Source of the DNA: Camillea tinctor
Lineage: Eukaryota > Ascomycota > Sordariomycetes > Xylariales > Xylariaceae
Direction of reading: 5' to 3'
NCBI GenBank assembly: GCA_022578605.1
Contig: MU394098.1
Location: forward strand, 62,001 to 126,000
Length of the DNA stretch: 64,000 bases
In this document: positions 34,330 through 45,307 of the stretch, one piece after another
Position numbering within the stretch: the first letter of the stretch is position 1
Layout: every line of letters starts with the position of its first letter
Notes under the pieces: generated by a model
The model's database searches: none
The model's input: the letters and a program-made list of their open reading frames with translations, nothing else
What the model was told of the DNA's origin: nothing
Position numbers and translations under genes: made by a program

Positions 34330-36303
34330 TTACTGCGCCCGACAGCTATAATCCAGATACTCCTGCGGCACCACAGGCAGCTCATCCGTCCCATCCTGCA
34401 CAACGATGACCATGCCGCCCTGCAAGTGGCTCATGATATGGCAGTGGAAAAGCCACACGCCGGGGTTGTCGCTCGGCCGCCGCAGCACCAGCCACGTCGC
34501 GTCCTGCGCCGACGGCGCCGTGGGGTAGGTGTCGCGCAGGGGCGGGTCGACGAGGTTGAACGCGTGCGGCTCCTCGGCCATGGCCTCCGCTACGGAATCC
34601 CACTTGAACGCCCCCGCGCCCTGGCCCACGACGTAGAAGTGCCGCCCGTGCACGTGCACCGGGTGCGCTGGCTGCCCCTGCGGCACCTGCATCACGTAGT
34701 CTACCCACGACGCCGACGACGGCACCGTCACCGTGTGGTTGTCCATCAGCCCCGGCTGCGGGGCGAAGAGTAAGGGCGGTGAGGCGTTCTCTGTGTCGGG
34801 ACGGTGCGTCTCGTTGAAGGCCCACTGGTAGTTGTTCCCGTCGATCTGCATCGTGAACTTGTAGGTTGCGTCGACGGTGGTCGGTAGGGATGGTAGAGTC
34901 AGGGGCTTGGCTGCCGCCGCGGCGAAGTAGACCACGTCTGAGGTTAGGTTCGCGCCGCGCTCGTTGATGTACGGCTCCGTCTCGCCCACTCCCGGCGTCT
35001 GCCCCTCAATCTGAAAGTCGAGGATCGAGGTGCCGTACATGATCTGCGGGTCACTAGTGCTGGAGACGCGGAGCGTGTACTGCTTGGCCTCGGTCGGCTT
35101 CACGAGGACCGTATACCGCTGCCCATTGGTGATGGAGACGGAGTCTGCCTGGGATGGCTTGATGTAGTTCCCGTCGGCGGCGATGACCCACATGGGCAGC
35201 TCGTCGAGGGAGACCTGCACTGTGTGCAGCCCGAACGCACCAATCAGGTCAAGCATGATCCATTTGTCGGTCTCGTTCGCACGCTTCGTGACTGTGACGA
35301 CGTCGATGTGACCCTCGGTTGGGCTGCACCCGTAGAAGATGTCGTGAGGAATCTTCTCGAGATGTACTGGCGCAGCGCCCGGGCTGTTACCGATCGCGGC
35401 GAGGACCTCAGGGGGCAAGCAACTGTGCGTAGTTAGTAAAGAGGGTTGTTTTTACGAGCACGTAAAGAAGGGAGATCACTTACGACTTATCGGTGAGCTG
35501 GGCCCCGGGGACACGGCTCAAGAGGGCCTTCTGACCAGGGGTCATCAGGGCAGACTGCTGCTCGGGTGGTACGCAGTTAACGTTGCCCTTACCATTGACG
35601 AGGATTGAGTCGAAGCAGATATGTTCTATCCGTGACTCTTGGGATATTTCCCACTCCCTATCCGAGGTGATATGTCGCCAGTCGGACAGGAGCATCGGAA
35701 TCCGGTTCCTCTCCGCGTCTGCGATGGCAGCTAGAGAGACGGGGTCATCGGTGATCGCACTATACGGGTTCTCCGTTCTAGGTGCAGGGTGTATAACCAT
35801 AGGTCCGTATAGACCATCGTTGAGCTGACTCTCAGCATGAGAATGGTACCAGAATGAGCCGTGCTGCGTTGCTGTCCATCTCTGTGTGAAGGCACATCCG
35901 GGCTGGATGTTGATTTGTGTTACACCTGGGACACCATCAGACCATGGAGTGCCAACCATCTCGATTCCTATGATTGGTAGTTAGTATTTTATGACCTCAT
36001 TGAGGATAACTCTTGGTGCCAAAGCTTACCATGGTAGTGAATAGTTGTGTTGTAAGGGGACTCGTTTTTAACTAGGATAACTACATCGTCGCCTTCATTC
36101 ATCTCTAGTAAGGGTCCTGGGAACTGTCCATTGATCTTAAACATATCTCTTTCGAATCCATCTGGGGCACCCTTCTCCCAGGTTAATGTGAGCTCGAAAT
36201 GACGTGTATTATTAGGAAAAGGTGGGATAGCGCTGGAGACAGCAACTCTTGTGAGGAGAGTAAGTGCCCATAATAGGGCTGATGAAAATAAGGAAGAGAC
36301 CAT
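34330..36303 (-). CDS. Secreted multicopper oxidase (ascomycete laccase-like)
   Basis: Exons 36303-36030, 35967-35484 and 35422-34330 join in frame to 616 residues. It is a three-cupredoxin oxidase that couples one-electron oxidation of phenols, metals or pigment precursors to reduction of O2 to water. A signal peptide covers about residues 1-25. All four copper-ligand motifs are present: HYHG (H89, H91), WYHSH (H133, H135), HPVHVHG (H506, H509, H511) and HCHIMSH (H579, C580, H581, H585). The axial type-1 position, ten residues after Cys580, is Met590, as in low-potential enzymes. Several NxT/NxS glycosylation sites occur. The HPVHVHGR form and Pro/Gln-rich surroundings suit the ascomycete pigment-type oxidases better than the basidiomycete laccases. 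The substrate is not determinable here. Confidence 0.94.
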
Positions 36304-38395
36304 CGCCAAAATTGAGAGCAAGGTGAGAAACGAAAGACAAAGAATGGAAGAAGCGTAAAGTGTATGTTAAAATCATACTGACACAATTGAAACCAGAAAA
36401 ACTCCATGATATATATAATGCTTTCACGATGAAAAGGTGAAGCCTAGAGCTACCTAAACAAAGTGCTGATCGGACCCTTTCAACTGCACGTGGCAGCTCA
36501 ATAGCCCAAGAATATGTCTGAGCTGAGCAGCCATCTCCACTGCGGATCGACGGATCTGAATCGTATCAACATGTCTGGTTGGTGCACACATTAGGAACTG
36601 GTTGAGTTTAATGAGATAGAAGCTATCTGGGCTGATGAGGCTGGCCTGTTCCTCTCAGACCTGGGAGATCAAAAAGAAAACCGGGGGTGAGGTGAGCCCC
36701 ATGAGCCACCGGGTAATAAGCAAAAAGCCATTGCGGTGAGCATAGCCCATTCTTCAGTTGCGAGAAGGATTTCTCCTAACCCATTCGACAGCTTATCCAT
36801 TGAACAGTGAACGGCGAACAGCGAAGTTCTGTGCCACCCAAGTGGTATGTTTCGACCTCACAACAATTATCATCCCCTATTGACTTACACATTCACTAGT
36901 CGAGGAACGAACGCGGTCCTAGTTGATGCTAAATGCTGCGCCAGTCCCATGGATCTACTAGTTTAGGGCTGCGGTCCAGGTCCCGTCAGCGCTACGAGGT
37001 TTTGCGCGAATCAGGGCAAACCACGGTTCAGGTTGATGTCCGTTTTTGGATAAGTTTCTGGAATAAGTATATGGGCTGAATGCTTAGCTAGGTTGTAAAA
37101 GACGGGAACATCACTATTTAAACGCTATATTGGTTATGTTTCTGTGCTGATAGGCAAAAATTCCTAGGAACTATTTGATATACAAATTAGAGCTAGTCGT
37201 TGGTTTCTTTTCTTTTTCTTTTTCTTTTTTTTTCCTGTTCTATCACTCGTTGTCGACCTATGGATCTGACCACCATTTTGTTCACCCAGAGATCCTGTGT
37301 CGTGCGGCGAGCGAGCACTGATAAGGGTGATCTATATTTAGCTCTTATGGACTTTGTTTGAACAGCAACCCCGAGCTGCGCCGCTAGCAGCTCGGTCTTA
37401 CGAGAAAGTCATTTTCGTTTTTTTTGTTGTGTTATTTTCTAGTATGTCCGAATCAGTTCCTTTTGCTTTTGTTCGTGTTCGTTAGTCGTCAACCAATAGG
37501 AGATAAAGAAGTGGGACAAAATAGAGCCTCAATGAGGAACATGGTTCTCCACAAAGTACCAACAGCCTCTTCTCCGGTCTCCGGTCTGTACAATCCGAAA
37601 CCCGTGAGAAGAAGCCCGAGCTGAGGACTGAGAGCGTTTTGATGCTACTCAATATTTGACGCCTCGTTGTGGGACCACCCAGGAACAAGCCAAGAGCAAC
37701 ACATGGACATGTTCTTGACCGTTAGAAAATTATACAAAAACGGACAGGGAAAAGAAAAAGAATTATTATTTACTTGTGCCATACTCCTCAATACTCATTT
37801 ATAGTTTAGATATTACTAAGGTATTAATTACTATATTCTGTAAACTTTAAGGCCCTTTATGGTTGATTACCTAGGTAACTATGGATAATAAAGTAGCTCG
37901 ATAATACGGACATGTTCTCTTAGCTTCATTAATCCCACACATGGCTAAGAGTCTTGTGATAGAATCGTATTGTTTTCACTAGGCGGCCAAGCAGTAAAAG
38001 GTACGATGATCTATTTTTACTGATGAGGCTCAGTTCTAAGCGCTATACGACTGACGTGTGATGAGCTTTCACTTTGTGTAACTAGGCATCTGGTATAAAT
38101 TTCGTATATGATGTGCCTCTTAATACCTCTCTTATCCCTATATGTCATCATTTAAGCTTCTAGAATATTTCGGTATTAGGTAGGTATTTTCTGGGGTGTA
38201 TGAGTCTAATCCGACGCAGACGGCTGTTCCGTGCAAGTCGTGTGATCACAAATGAACGCCTATTCAATACTATTTTTATACGTTCTCGGGTTTTCATTTC
38301 GACAATTCTTGGATTTTTGTTCTAGCAGAACTTATTCGCTAGTATGCAGCTTTCTGCATATTCTCCCTTGAATGGGAGGATTAAAGGACGTTCGT
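36304..38395. other. Upstream region of the multicopper oxidase and intergenic DNA
   Basis: About 2.1 kb hold no supported gene. The proximal 150 bases are CT-rich on the minus strand, as expected for a promoter or leader. A CTTTTT-type low-complexity stretch lies at 37206-37232. Confidence 0.5.
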
Positions 38396-38789
38396 TTAGG
38401 GCGAAGGAGTGCGGCGCATAGCGGAATAAGAGGTGAAGAAGCGAATAGCCAGGATCGGAGTGGGAATAGGTGCTAAAGACCTTCCTCTTAAGGTTTCTAG
38501 AGCACTCATTGTTATATACGGCGTAAGATTCTGTAAGTATCCTTCCAGCAGCGACCCTGTCCCTGGGTTAACCAGCTTCATGCCCATAGCAAGCAACCTA
38601 GTCAAGTCTTCGTGGGCGTTTAGGGATGAGATTATAGTAACTAAACTGTTAACATTTGGAATTACAAGACAAGCATCAAATGTATCTCGAAGAGTAGCTA
38701 ACAAACCCCTTAGCAAAATATACTTGTTAATCTATAATAGAGTTATGACAGGAAGGTTTGCCTACAGGAATGCTGTTATACAACAATAG
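38396..38789. other. Overlapping sense/antisense ORFs, possible gene relic
   Basis: A 118-codon plus-strand frame (38433-38789) overlaps a 106-codon minus-strand frame (38716-38396) in otherwise gene-poor, AT-rich DNA. The minus-strand product looks helical (RGLLATLRDTFDACL..., SLLEGYLQNLTPYITM) and continues upstream past its first Met towards an AG acceptor-like site. It may be the last exon of a decayed gene. No family was recognised on either strand, and chance remains possible. Confidence 0.2.
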
Positions 38790-39085
38790 GGGTCTAGGAG
38801 AAAGATGTTCCTTTGTTTCTGGTCGATGACACGTGCCCCAAAAACAAAGATTGTGAACAATATCTTTGATCATGTTCAGCACAAATCTTCGAAGTATATA
38901 TTCGGTGGCGACATCTGGGTAAAGTAGTTATCGAAAGAGCCACCAATACATTCCAAACCAGGAAGACAAAACAAAACAAAGCTAACTGAAACCAAGCAAA
39001 ACACTACATCAGAATTTAAAGCCAGGAGCTTTCACCCAAACGAATATCCCTAGAAACTTCCACTGACTCACAGCAGACAGCAACC

Positions 39086-39829
39086 ATGTCCGACCCCAAC
39101 AACACCCCTATCACCTTCCTCACCTTCCCCCTCGAAATCCGCGAGATGATCTACCACCACGCCCTCCGCCGCGACGCCCCCATCGTGCTCCGGCACTACC
39201 CATCTCCCGACTCGCAATTCCGTATCCCCTCCTCCCTGCACAACCGCACCCAGCAGCTCACGCCCCTCACCTCCGAAGAAGAGGACGCCGACCTCGGGAA
39301 CCTCCTCTACATCTCCGACCCGCTCGTAACCGCCCTCGTAAGCCTAAGCAACACCTCCGCCCTCACCCCTTCCTCCTCCTCCCCCACGCAGCACACCGCC
39401 CTCCTGCGCGCAAACCGCCAAATCCACGCCGAAGCCCTCCCATCGCTCTACCGCGCCAACCGTCTCGTCGTCGACGACCCCTGGCACGGGCGCGCGTGGC
39501 TGGCCGAGCACCACGCGCTCGCGTGCGCGCACCTGCGCCACATCACGGTGTGGGTGCCGCGCGGACTCGGGAGCGAGGTGGAGTGGCACAGCTGTGTGAA
39601 CATGCTGCGGGGCTCCGACGACGAGGAGCAGCGGCGCGTCGCGGTGCGGATCTGCGTGCAGACGCCGACGGCGGACGCGCGGCCGGGGGTGGCGGGCAAC
39701 GGGGTGGTGGAGTGGCGGCTCGCGGCGGGGTTCTGGGCTAATGTCGTGGGGAGCCTGGGGTTGTGGGCGCGGGGGGTGGAGTTTGGGTTCTTTGATGAGT
39801 TTTGGAGTGCGGTGGAGGGGGCCGAGTAA
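39086..39829 (+). CDS. Fungal F-box-like (2EXR/DUF7730-type) protein
   Basis: The single exon encodes 247 residues. The opening ITFLTFPLEIREMIYHHAL has the L-P-x-E-I-R-x-x-I-Y signature shared by fungal F-box-like, 2EXR and DUF7730 proteins. The second conserved block of this group, ALLRANRQIHAEALPSLYRA, follows at about 110-130. Such proteins are thought to act as adaptors, but their partners are mostly unknown. The region between the two blocks is a Ser/Thr-rich linker. The C-terminal half, with HLRHITVWVPRG, looks like the family's beta strands. Coding sequence is very GC-rich in its second half. The ATG follows an A/C-rich leader (CAACC before ATG), a good fungal context. It converges on the kinase-like gene about 650 bases away. 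Confidence 0.75.
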   Translation: MSDPNNTPITFLTFPLEIREMIYHHALRRDAPIVLRHYPSPDSQFRIPSSLHNRTQQLTPLTSEEEDADLGNLLYISDPLVTALVSLSNTSALTPSSSSPTQHTALLRANRQIHAEALPSLYRANRLVVDDPWHGRAWLAEHHALACAHLRHITVWVPRGLGSEVEWHSCVNMLRGSDDEEQRRVAVRICVQTPTADARPGVAGNGVVEWRLAAGFWANVVGSLGLWARGVEFGFFDEFWSAVEGAE

Positions 39830-40484
39830 GGGGTAGAGCAAGGTGAGTGAGTGGCTCCCCTACGAAGATTGCTCGAGCAATACGTACAAGATGAAATGAA
39901 ACGACAGGAGGTCGAGTCAGGCACTCGGTATCTAAGCAACCCTTTCTTAGTCAACTAGCTGGCTGAGTTGAATAAGTTGACTACCTTTCCTAAGTAATAG
40001 TAGTTCAGTTAATATACGATGTCCAATACAGATCTTTTCAATACTAAGCGTGTTTTTCAACTCTTGCTTTATGAGTCTTTTAACTTTGTTCGTAACAGCT
40101 GGGCTTGAGGGCCTTTGGTCCCATGCCTCTTAATTATCTCAATAGGCTTTGACTTTCGTAGCAGAGGAACGTCGTCACCTTTCATATGCGTTGTGAATGA
40201 TAAGAGAAACAAAACAGTCTCTGTTGTTGTATTACTCAAGGAAAATCTCTCGAGTGCCGAGCAGTAGGTTATGCTGTGCCTAACGGCGGGTATTAATCTA
40301 TGCATCTAAATCCCAAATCCCAAATCCCAAATGCCTATCTATTCATATTCCCTGAAGAGGTTCTGTCTTTTTTGTTTTCTTTTTGTTTCCCCCAATTCTT
40401 GATATATCTAAGTCTCTAATGTTGACCAAAGGAACCGCGAACGCTGGCCTGCAGCAACAATAGCAACCCGAAATAATAACATCA
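39830..40484. other. Convergent intergenic region
   Basis: This AT-rich spacer between two convergent stops contains three ATCCCAA units at about 40310-40331. I see no coding frame. Confidence 0.5.
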
Positions 40485-41924
40485 TCATGCCTCGGCGACA
40501 TCGTCAAACCAAGGGTGCTCTAGGGCCTTCTCGGCTGTGATCCGTTTCCGAGGATCGAAATTCGTCATCTTCGCAATTAAATCCTTAAACTCGTCGTCTA
40601 GAAATTCGCTCTTCCAGAGAGAGAATGGCCGTCTTGGGTTCTTCTCGCCAAAGGACTTGGCCATACGGTGAAAGTCTCTTCTCCAGGCATGCCTGGGACC
40701 GAGGTAATCGAGAAATCCATCAAAGTCCTTCCACTCAGCAAAGTGGGATATCTGTCGCTCGAGAATGGTCATGGTGGGGTCTATAGTCTGAGCATTGTCG
40801 ACGAAGAAGATAACGCTGCGTAGGCGAAGGAAGATGAACTATCACGGAGTTTAGCAAACCAAGCCGGTCTAGCGAGAAAGAAAAGCACAGTGATGCAACT
40901 TACGACTATGGCCAGAGAGAATATGTCGGAGGGTTTGCCAACAGCACCTTGAACGTGGGCTTCGGGACTACGCCAGAAGTGATTCCCGACTTGAAGACCA
41001 CTCAAGGCCTGGCCTGGGGGGATGAGAGTGGAATCCTCCAGGTCGGATAGTTGGACGCGGTCCACGACTGTGCCGCTGGGAGTATCCCGGTAATCGATCA
41101 TAATGTTATTCGCCTTGATATCTACGATATGTCAGAGGCAAATTTTAAGGCAGCTGGAGTCAGCCGTGCCTACCAAGATGGGCAATGTTTTGGTCGTGCA
41201 GAGCAGCGAGACCTCTCAGGGTATCGCGAAGGATGCGCTTCTGCACGGGCAAAGTAAGGTCTTTGAAGGCGAGGTTGAGCAGATGATCTGTCAAGTACTC
41301 GTTGACGAACATCTTCTGCTCGGGAACGGTGTCCCGCAACGACCTCAGATAAGGCGAGCGCTTGAAGCTCAATTGCAGGGGAAGCGCGTAGTTGTATTCA
41401 TTCTCAACCAGGCTCTTTAGTACGAACATCTCCTCGTTGGCCCTAGAAATATGATTCACTCCATGTGAGATACGAACTACGAGAAAAAGAAAGAAAAAGA
41501 GAAACGAAAACGAAAAATGAGAACGAAGAAAAAAGCAGACAAAAGAAAGACAAGTCAAGAACTAGTAAACCAAGTGATTAGTTTTTATAACTCACCTTGC
41601 CAGATAGACATGGCGATTCTGTCTGTCCTGTAGGACATTCTGAACCGTATACTCGCGACCGGAATAGCCCTTCAATATTACGCCAGGCTCGATTAATTGA
41701 GAGCCTAGGCCGGTAGTGGCATGCTGAACAGCAATGGCATTTCGAGTACCACCTCCACTAAAAGGTCTACTGAATTGCCGTTGTGACAGTAATGGTGATG
41801 TTGATGTTGTGAATGCTGCTGATGGTGCTGATGATGCTGATGATGCAGCGATACCGGAGCGTGACAGCGTAGATAGGGGCTGTCTAAACGCGGTCCTTAC
41901 GGGCGCAATCGCCGCTTTGCGCAT
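40485..41924 (-). CDS. Divergent protein kinase-like protein with mitochondrial-type presequence
   Basis: Four exons (41924-41596, 41442-41174, 41121-40904 and 40838-40485) join in frame to 389 residues. Residues 1 to about 60 are rich in Arg, Ser and Ala without acidic residues, and contain RQFSRPFS, like a mitochondrial presequence. The kinase fold follows. The glycine loop is degenerate (VLQDRQNRHVYLA, no GxGxxG), the ATP-binding Lys is K119 in MFVLKS, and the catalytic loop HLDIKANN keeps D200, K202 and N205. DFG is replaced by D226-L-E-D (LSDLEDS). The activation end WRSPEAH and the C-lobe Arg in DPRKRITAEKALEHPWF are present. It matches a fungus-specific family with GYSGREY and DLEDS motifs; activity is uncertain. 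The last acceptor (GATAG, CTAAAC branch) is the only one that keeps frame. Confidence 0.88.
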
Positions 41925-44900
41925 ATTCAACTGCAGTAAGGGGGATTAATTAATTAATTTAGCTGGACAACTTCAGCATTCTCTGAGGAGACGGAAGAAT
42001 ATGAAATCGACCAGCGATCAGATGATTGATGATGATGATGATGATGATGATAAGGTTGATGATGATAGTGAGATGATACCGATGATGATGAAATTTCAAA
42101 GGATCAATTGGAAAAAAACAAACGAATGTCAATGAGTAGAAAGGGTTTGTGTGTTGTTGATGAAATGGTCTATAGGTTTATAAGTGTAGGGGGTAGGGGG
42201 TAAGGGGGGCATGGGGTTTATGTTTATGTGAAAAGGAAAAAAAAAGAAAATGCAAAGAAAATGCCAAAGCGGTCTCACCGAAGAATTCGATCCAGTGGAA
42301 TCTGACAAATTGCTACACTAAATCTCCACTTTAGGTACCCGCAGGTGGCTAATGTGGCAACCGCCCCCCAAAACAAGGGGGTTTTAACCCGCTTAACGCA
42401 GCGAGGGTCCTGACCAAAGTGCTAGGTGGAGATTGCGGAGATAAATCTGGTGTGCTCTGGTGCTCAACGAATACGCTATACTATAATTAGCCCCCTACAC
42501 TTCCCCTGTTAACAAGGGGACAAATTTGGGGGTTTGGGGGGGTTTTGAGAGTCTTTTTTTAATGCTTTTGGAAAGAGAAGCTTTTAGTTATTTTGGATTG
42601 CTTTGACAGCTTGGCGAAACTTGGCGAGGTTAAAACCTACAGCTCAAGATCAGGTTTCAATACAAACGTCGTCATATTGAAGCAAGGAATAAAGGAAAGA
42701 AGAAGAAAAAAGGATTGACCTTACCTAGTCTTGTTTGAGTCAGATATACAGATGGTGCAACAAAAGATCAACACTATGCAGATGCGCAGGTGTATGATGT
42801 AGTCATTTACTATGTCACTTCACATAAAAAAAAGGAGAACGAAACAAAGAAAGGCAAACAACCCAAAAAAGAAGAAAGCGAAGAAGTGGTTATTGTTGAG
42901 TCCATCCTTGATTTTTATGTACACTAATAGCTTCCTTCTTTCTTTTTCTACCCGTCTCTTCCGTTTTCTGTTAGTTAAGAAATATTAACTAAACAAATGG
43001 CCACCATACATTTAGACACGGGGTATGCTGGTATGGCAGGTTTGGTACTCCGTACAACACGACTTACACTCAGCTTATAAGATCACATTGGAAGAAAGTC
43101 CCCACACACCATTACCATTACCACTCAGACTACCAACACCAAGAAAACATTAATAACCATAAAACCTAGACTCATCACATGGAATGCACAGCATGTACTT
43201 GCCTAGTGTAGGGAGGGAGGCTGGCGACATACAGCTATATCCCAACCTCAAAATCCAATTATACACTATAGACCGTTTAGGACAAGCATACATCCAGTTC
43301 ATCCAATTCCAGCAAGCCAGAACCTATCAACCCTCCATGTTCTAGACTTGTGTCTCCCCTTTCTTACATATATCACAAGCTCATCACCAAACATAATCAC
43401 TTTTTTTTTTCCAACTAAGATCTGCGGTATTTTCCTTATGGAGTATATAAAAAGATAGTGAATATATCATGCCCAACTCTCCTGTGTGTGTGTAAGTGTT
43501 GCTGCCACAAGCGCCTCTCCTAAACAAACCATTCTTTAGGTACATCTACATTTCGCACGCTAGTAATTTATGTACATGCCTATGTACTACTACTAGATAA
43601 CCCCCCCAAATCCATCAAGCAATCAGAATCCGTGTAAGCCGGAGAAAACAAAAAAGATAATAGAGTAGGACATCGAGTCCGACCCCGACCGGTAGCTTGT
43701 AACACCGGAAGATGCCCATGACTCGAATCCGACTCTTCTTATTGGTCCGAATAGTCTACGATACAGGAACGGGCGAGATCACCGGATTGCTTATTTCTGA
43801 AGGAGGCTCCACTGCATGAATAATAAAACCCCCACGGGCTGGAGGTCACGGTGTGTTCCGTAGCTTGACTTGTACCTATTGTACTCCGTAGCGTATACCC
43901 ACGCCAATTTTTATTAGTTGTTAGTATTATTCTTTGGGGTTCCTATTCCTTAAATTTTACTATTAGCAACTTTAGGTAATTTTTCTTAGTGTGTGTGTAG
44001 GTACATAATTAGTATCTTTTATTAAGGAGCCTAGGCTCATCGTGTCTTATTATTTTTTTCTTCGTGGGTTTTGCACTGCGGCCCAATCTTTTCTCTTAAA
44101 AGTTTTTGCCAGCTAATGTTATATTAATAAAATCGCGTTGACTTTGATAGCTGTTACTGTCCAGGCACCTGAATATCAGGAGAGAATTGGTGTTATCATC
44201 CTTATCATCATCATCATCAGCACCACCACCAACAGCCCGCCGCACGGATATGGCGGTAAGCTGATTTGGCTCACCCTCTCGGACAATCCCACTAATAAGC
44301 AGAATCCGCCCAAAGGAACTTTTGGGATTTTCGAGAAAGAAAAAAAAAAGAATAATAAGAATAATAACCTACACCATTGATAACATAAAACTCGATCGTG
44401 GCGAATGAAAGACGCACACGGGTAAGAGAAGAAACCATACGGGAGGAAAACCTCACTTCTCCCTCATGTATTGTTGCCCAGCCGATACGTGCACTTCCAC
44501 GGTTCATTCTCGAGTCCTGCAGCTAAGTTTCCCAGATGGGACATCAACCCTATGTCTTAGCCAATAGCCAGTTCTCTCGAGTTGATTTGACCCGGAAAGG
44601 ATAGATAGATGAGAAAAAAAGGTTGTTGTTGGATGCTAAACGACTCCTCCATTCCTCTTCTCAGTCCCAAGAAGCTGGGAGAGGTAGGTAACCTTTCTTA
44701 CGCATCACCTGTTGCCTGCCTGTTTGGACGCCCAAAGAATACCTAACATTCACGAGGCTGATCATTAGCCCCCTTTTTTTCTTCTTCTCCTGCTTTCTGG
44801 GTTGTTGGATTCCCATAACTGATGATTCTATGCCAAGTTTTGTCATTTCGAGAGCATCTGATTCATATGATGCTAAACTGTCTTATGATATACCCAAACA

Positions 44901-45307
44901 TGCAACAAGTTGAAGAAGAGAACAAAAGACATGTTCTTTGACAATGCGTCATCATCGGTAGTGGACTATAATTACTGATATCACATGATGCATCGTATGC
45001 AGGTCTCATGATGTCTCTATTTCCAACAAGGCGGTGATGGTTTCTATACCCCCTTTAGGTGCATAAACCGGGGCATAAACGAAGCAACATCTTCTTCCCT
45101 CCCCCATCCCCGGGACCTACATATTTATTTATTGGCCGATTGAAAAGTCTAGATCTTTTTATTAAAAACAGCATAACAGGATATGTAGGTACTCGCTATT
45201 GTATATGTGCGGATAAGTGGCGGTTATTAGTCTCACTGCATAGCTTCCCAAACCCATCTGAGCCTTACCAAATCACTCCCTCCCTAGATACGACTACGTG
45301 ATCGTGA
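41925..45307. other. Intergenic region
   Basis: About 3.4 kb have no supported gene. Near the kinase start lies a GAT trinucleotide repeat (42026-42051, with further copies to 42092). Between 42290 and 42545 are C- and G-runs, including CCCCCC and GGGGG blocks. The rest is AT-rich with CT-rich patches. No tRNA or rRNA was recognised. Confidence 0.5.
42026..42051. repeat. (GAT)n microsatellite
   Basis: About eight consecutive ATG/GAT trinucleotides, with interrupted copies extending to about 42092, lie just upstream of the kinase-like gene on its promoter side. Confidence 0.85.
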
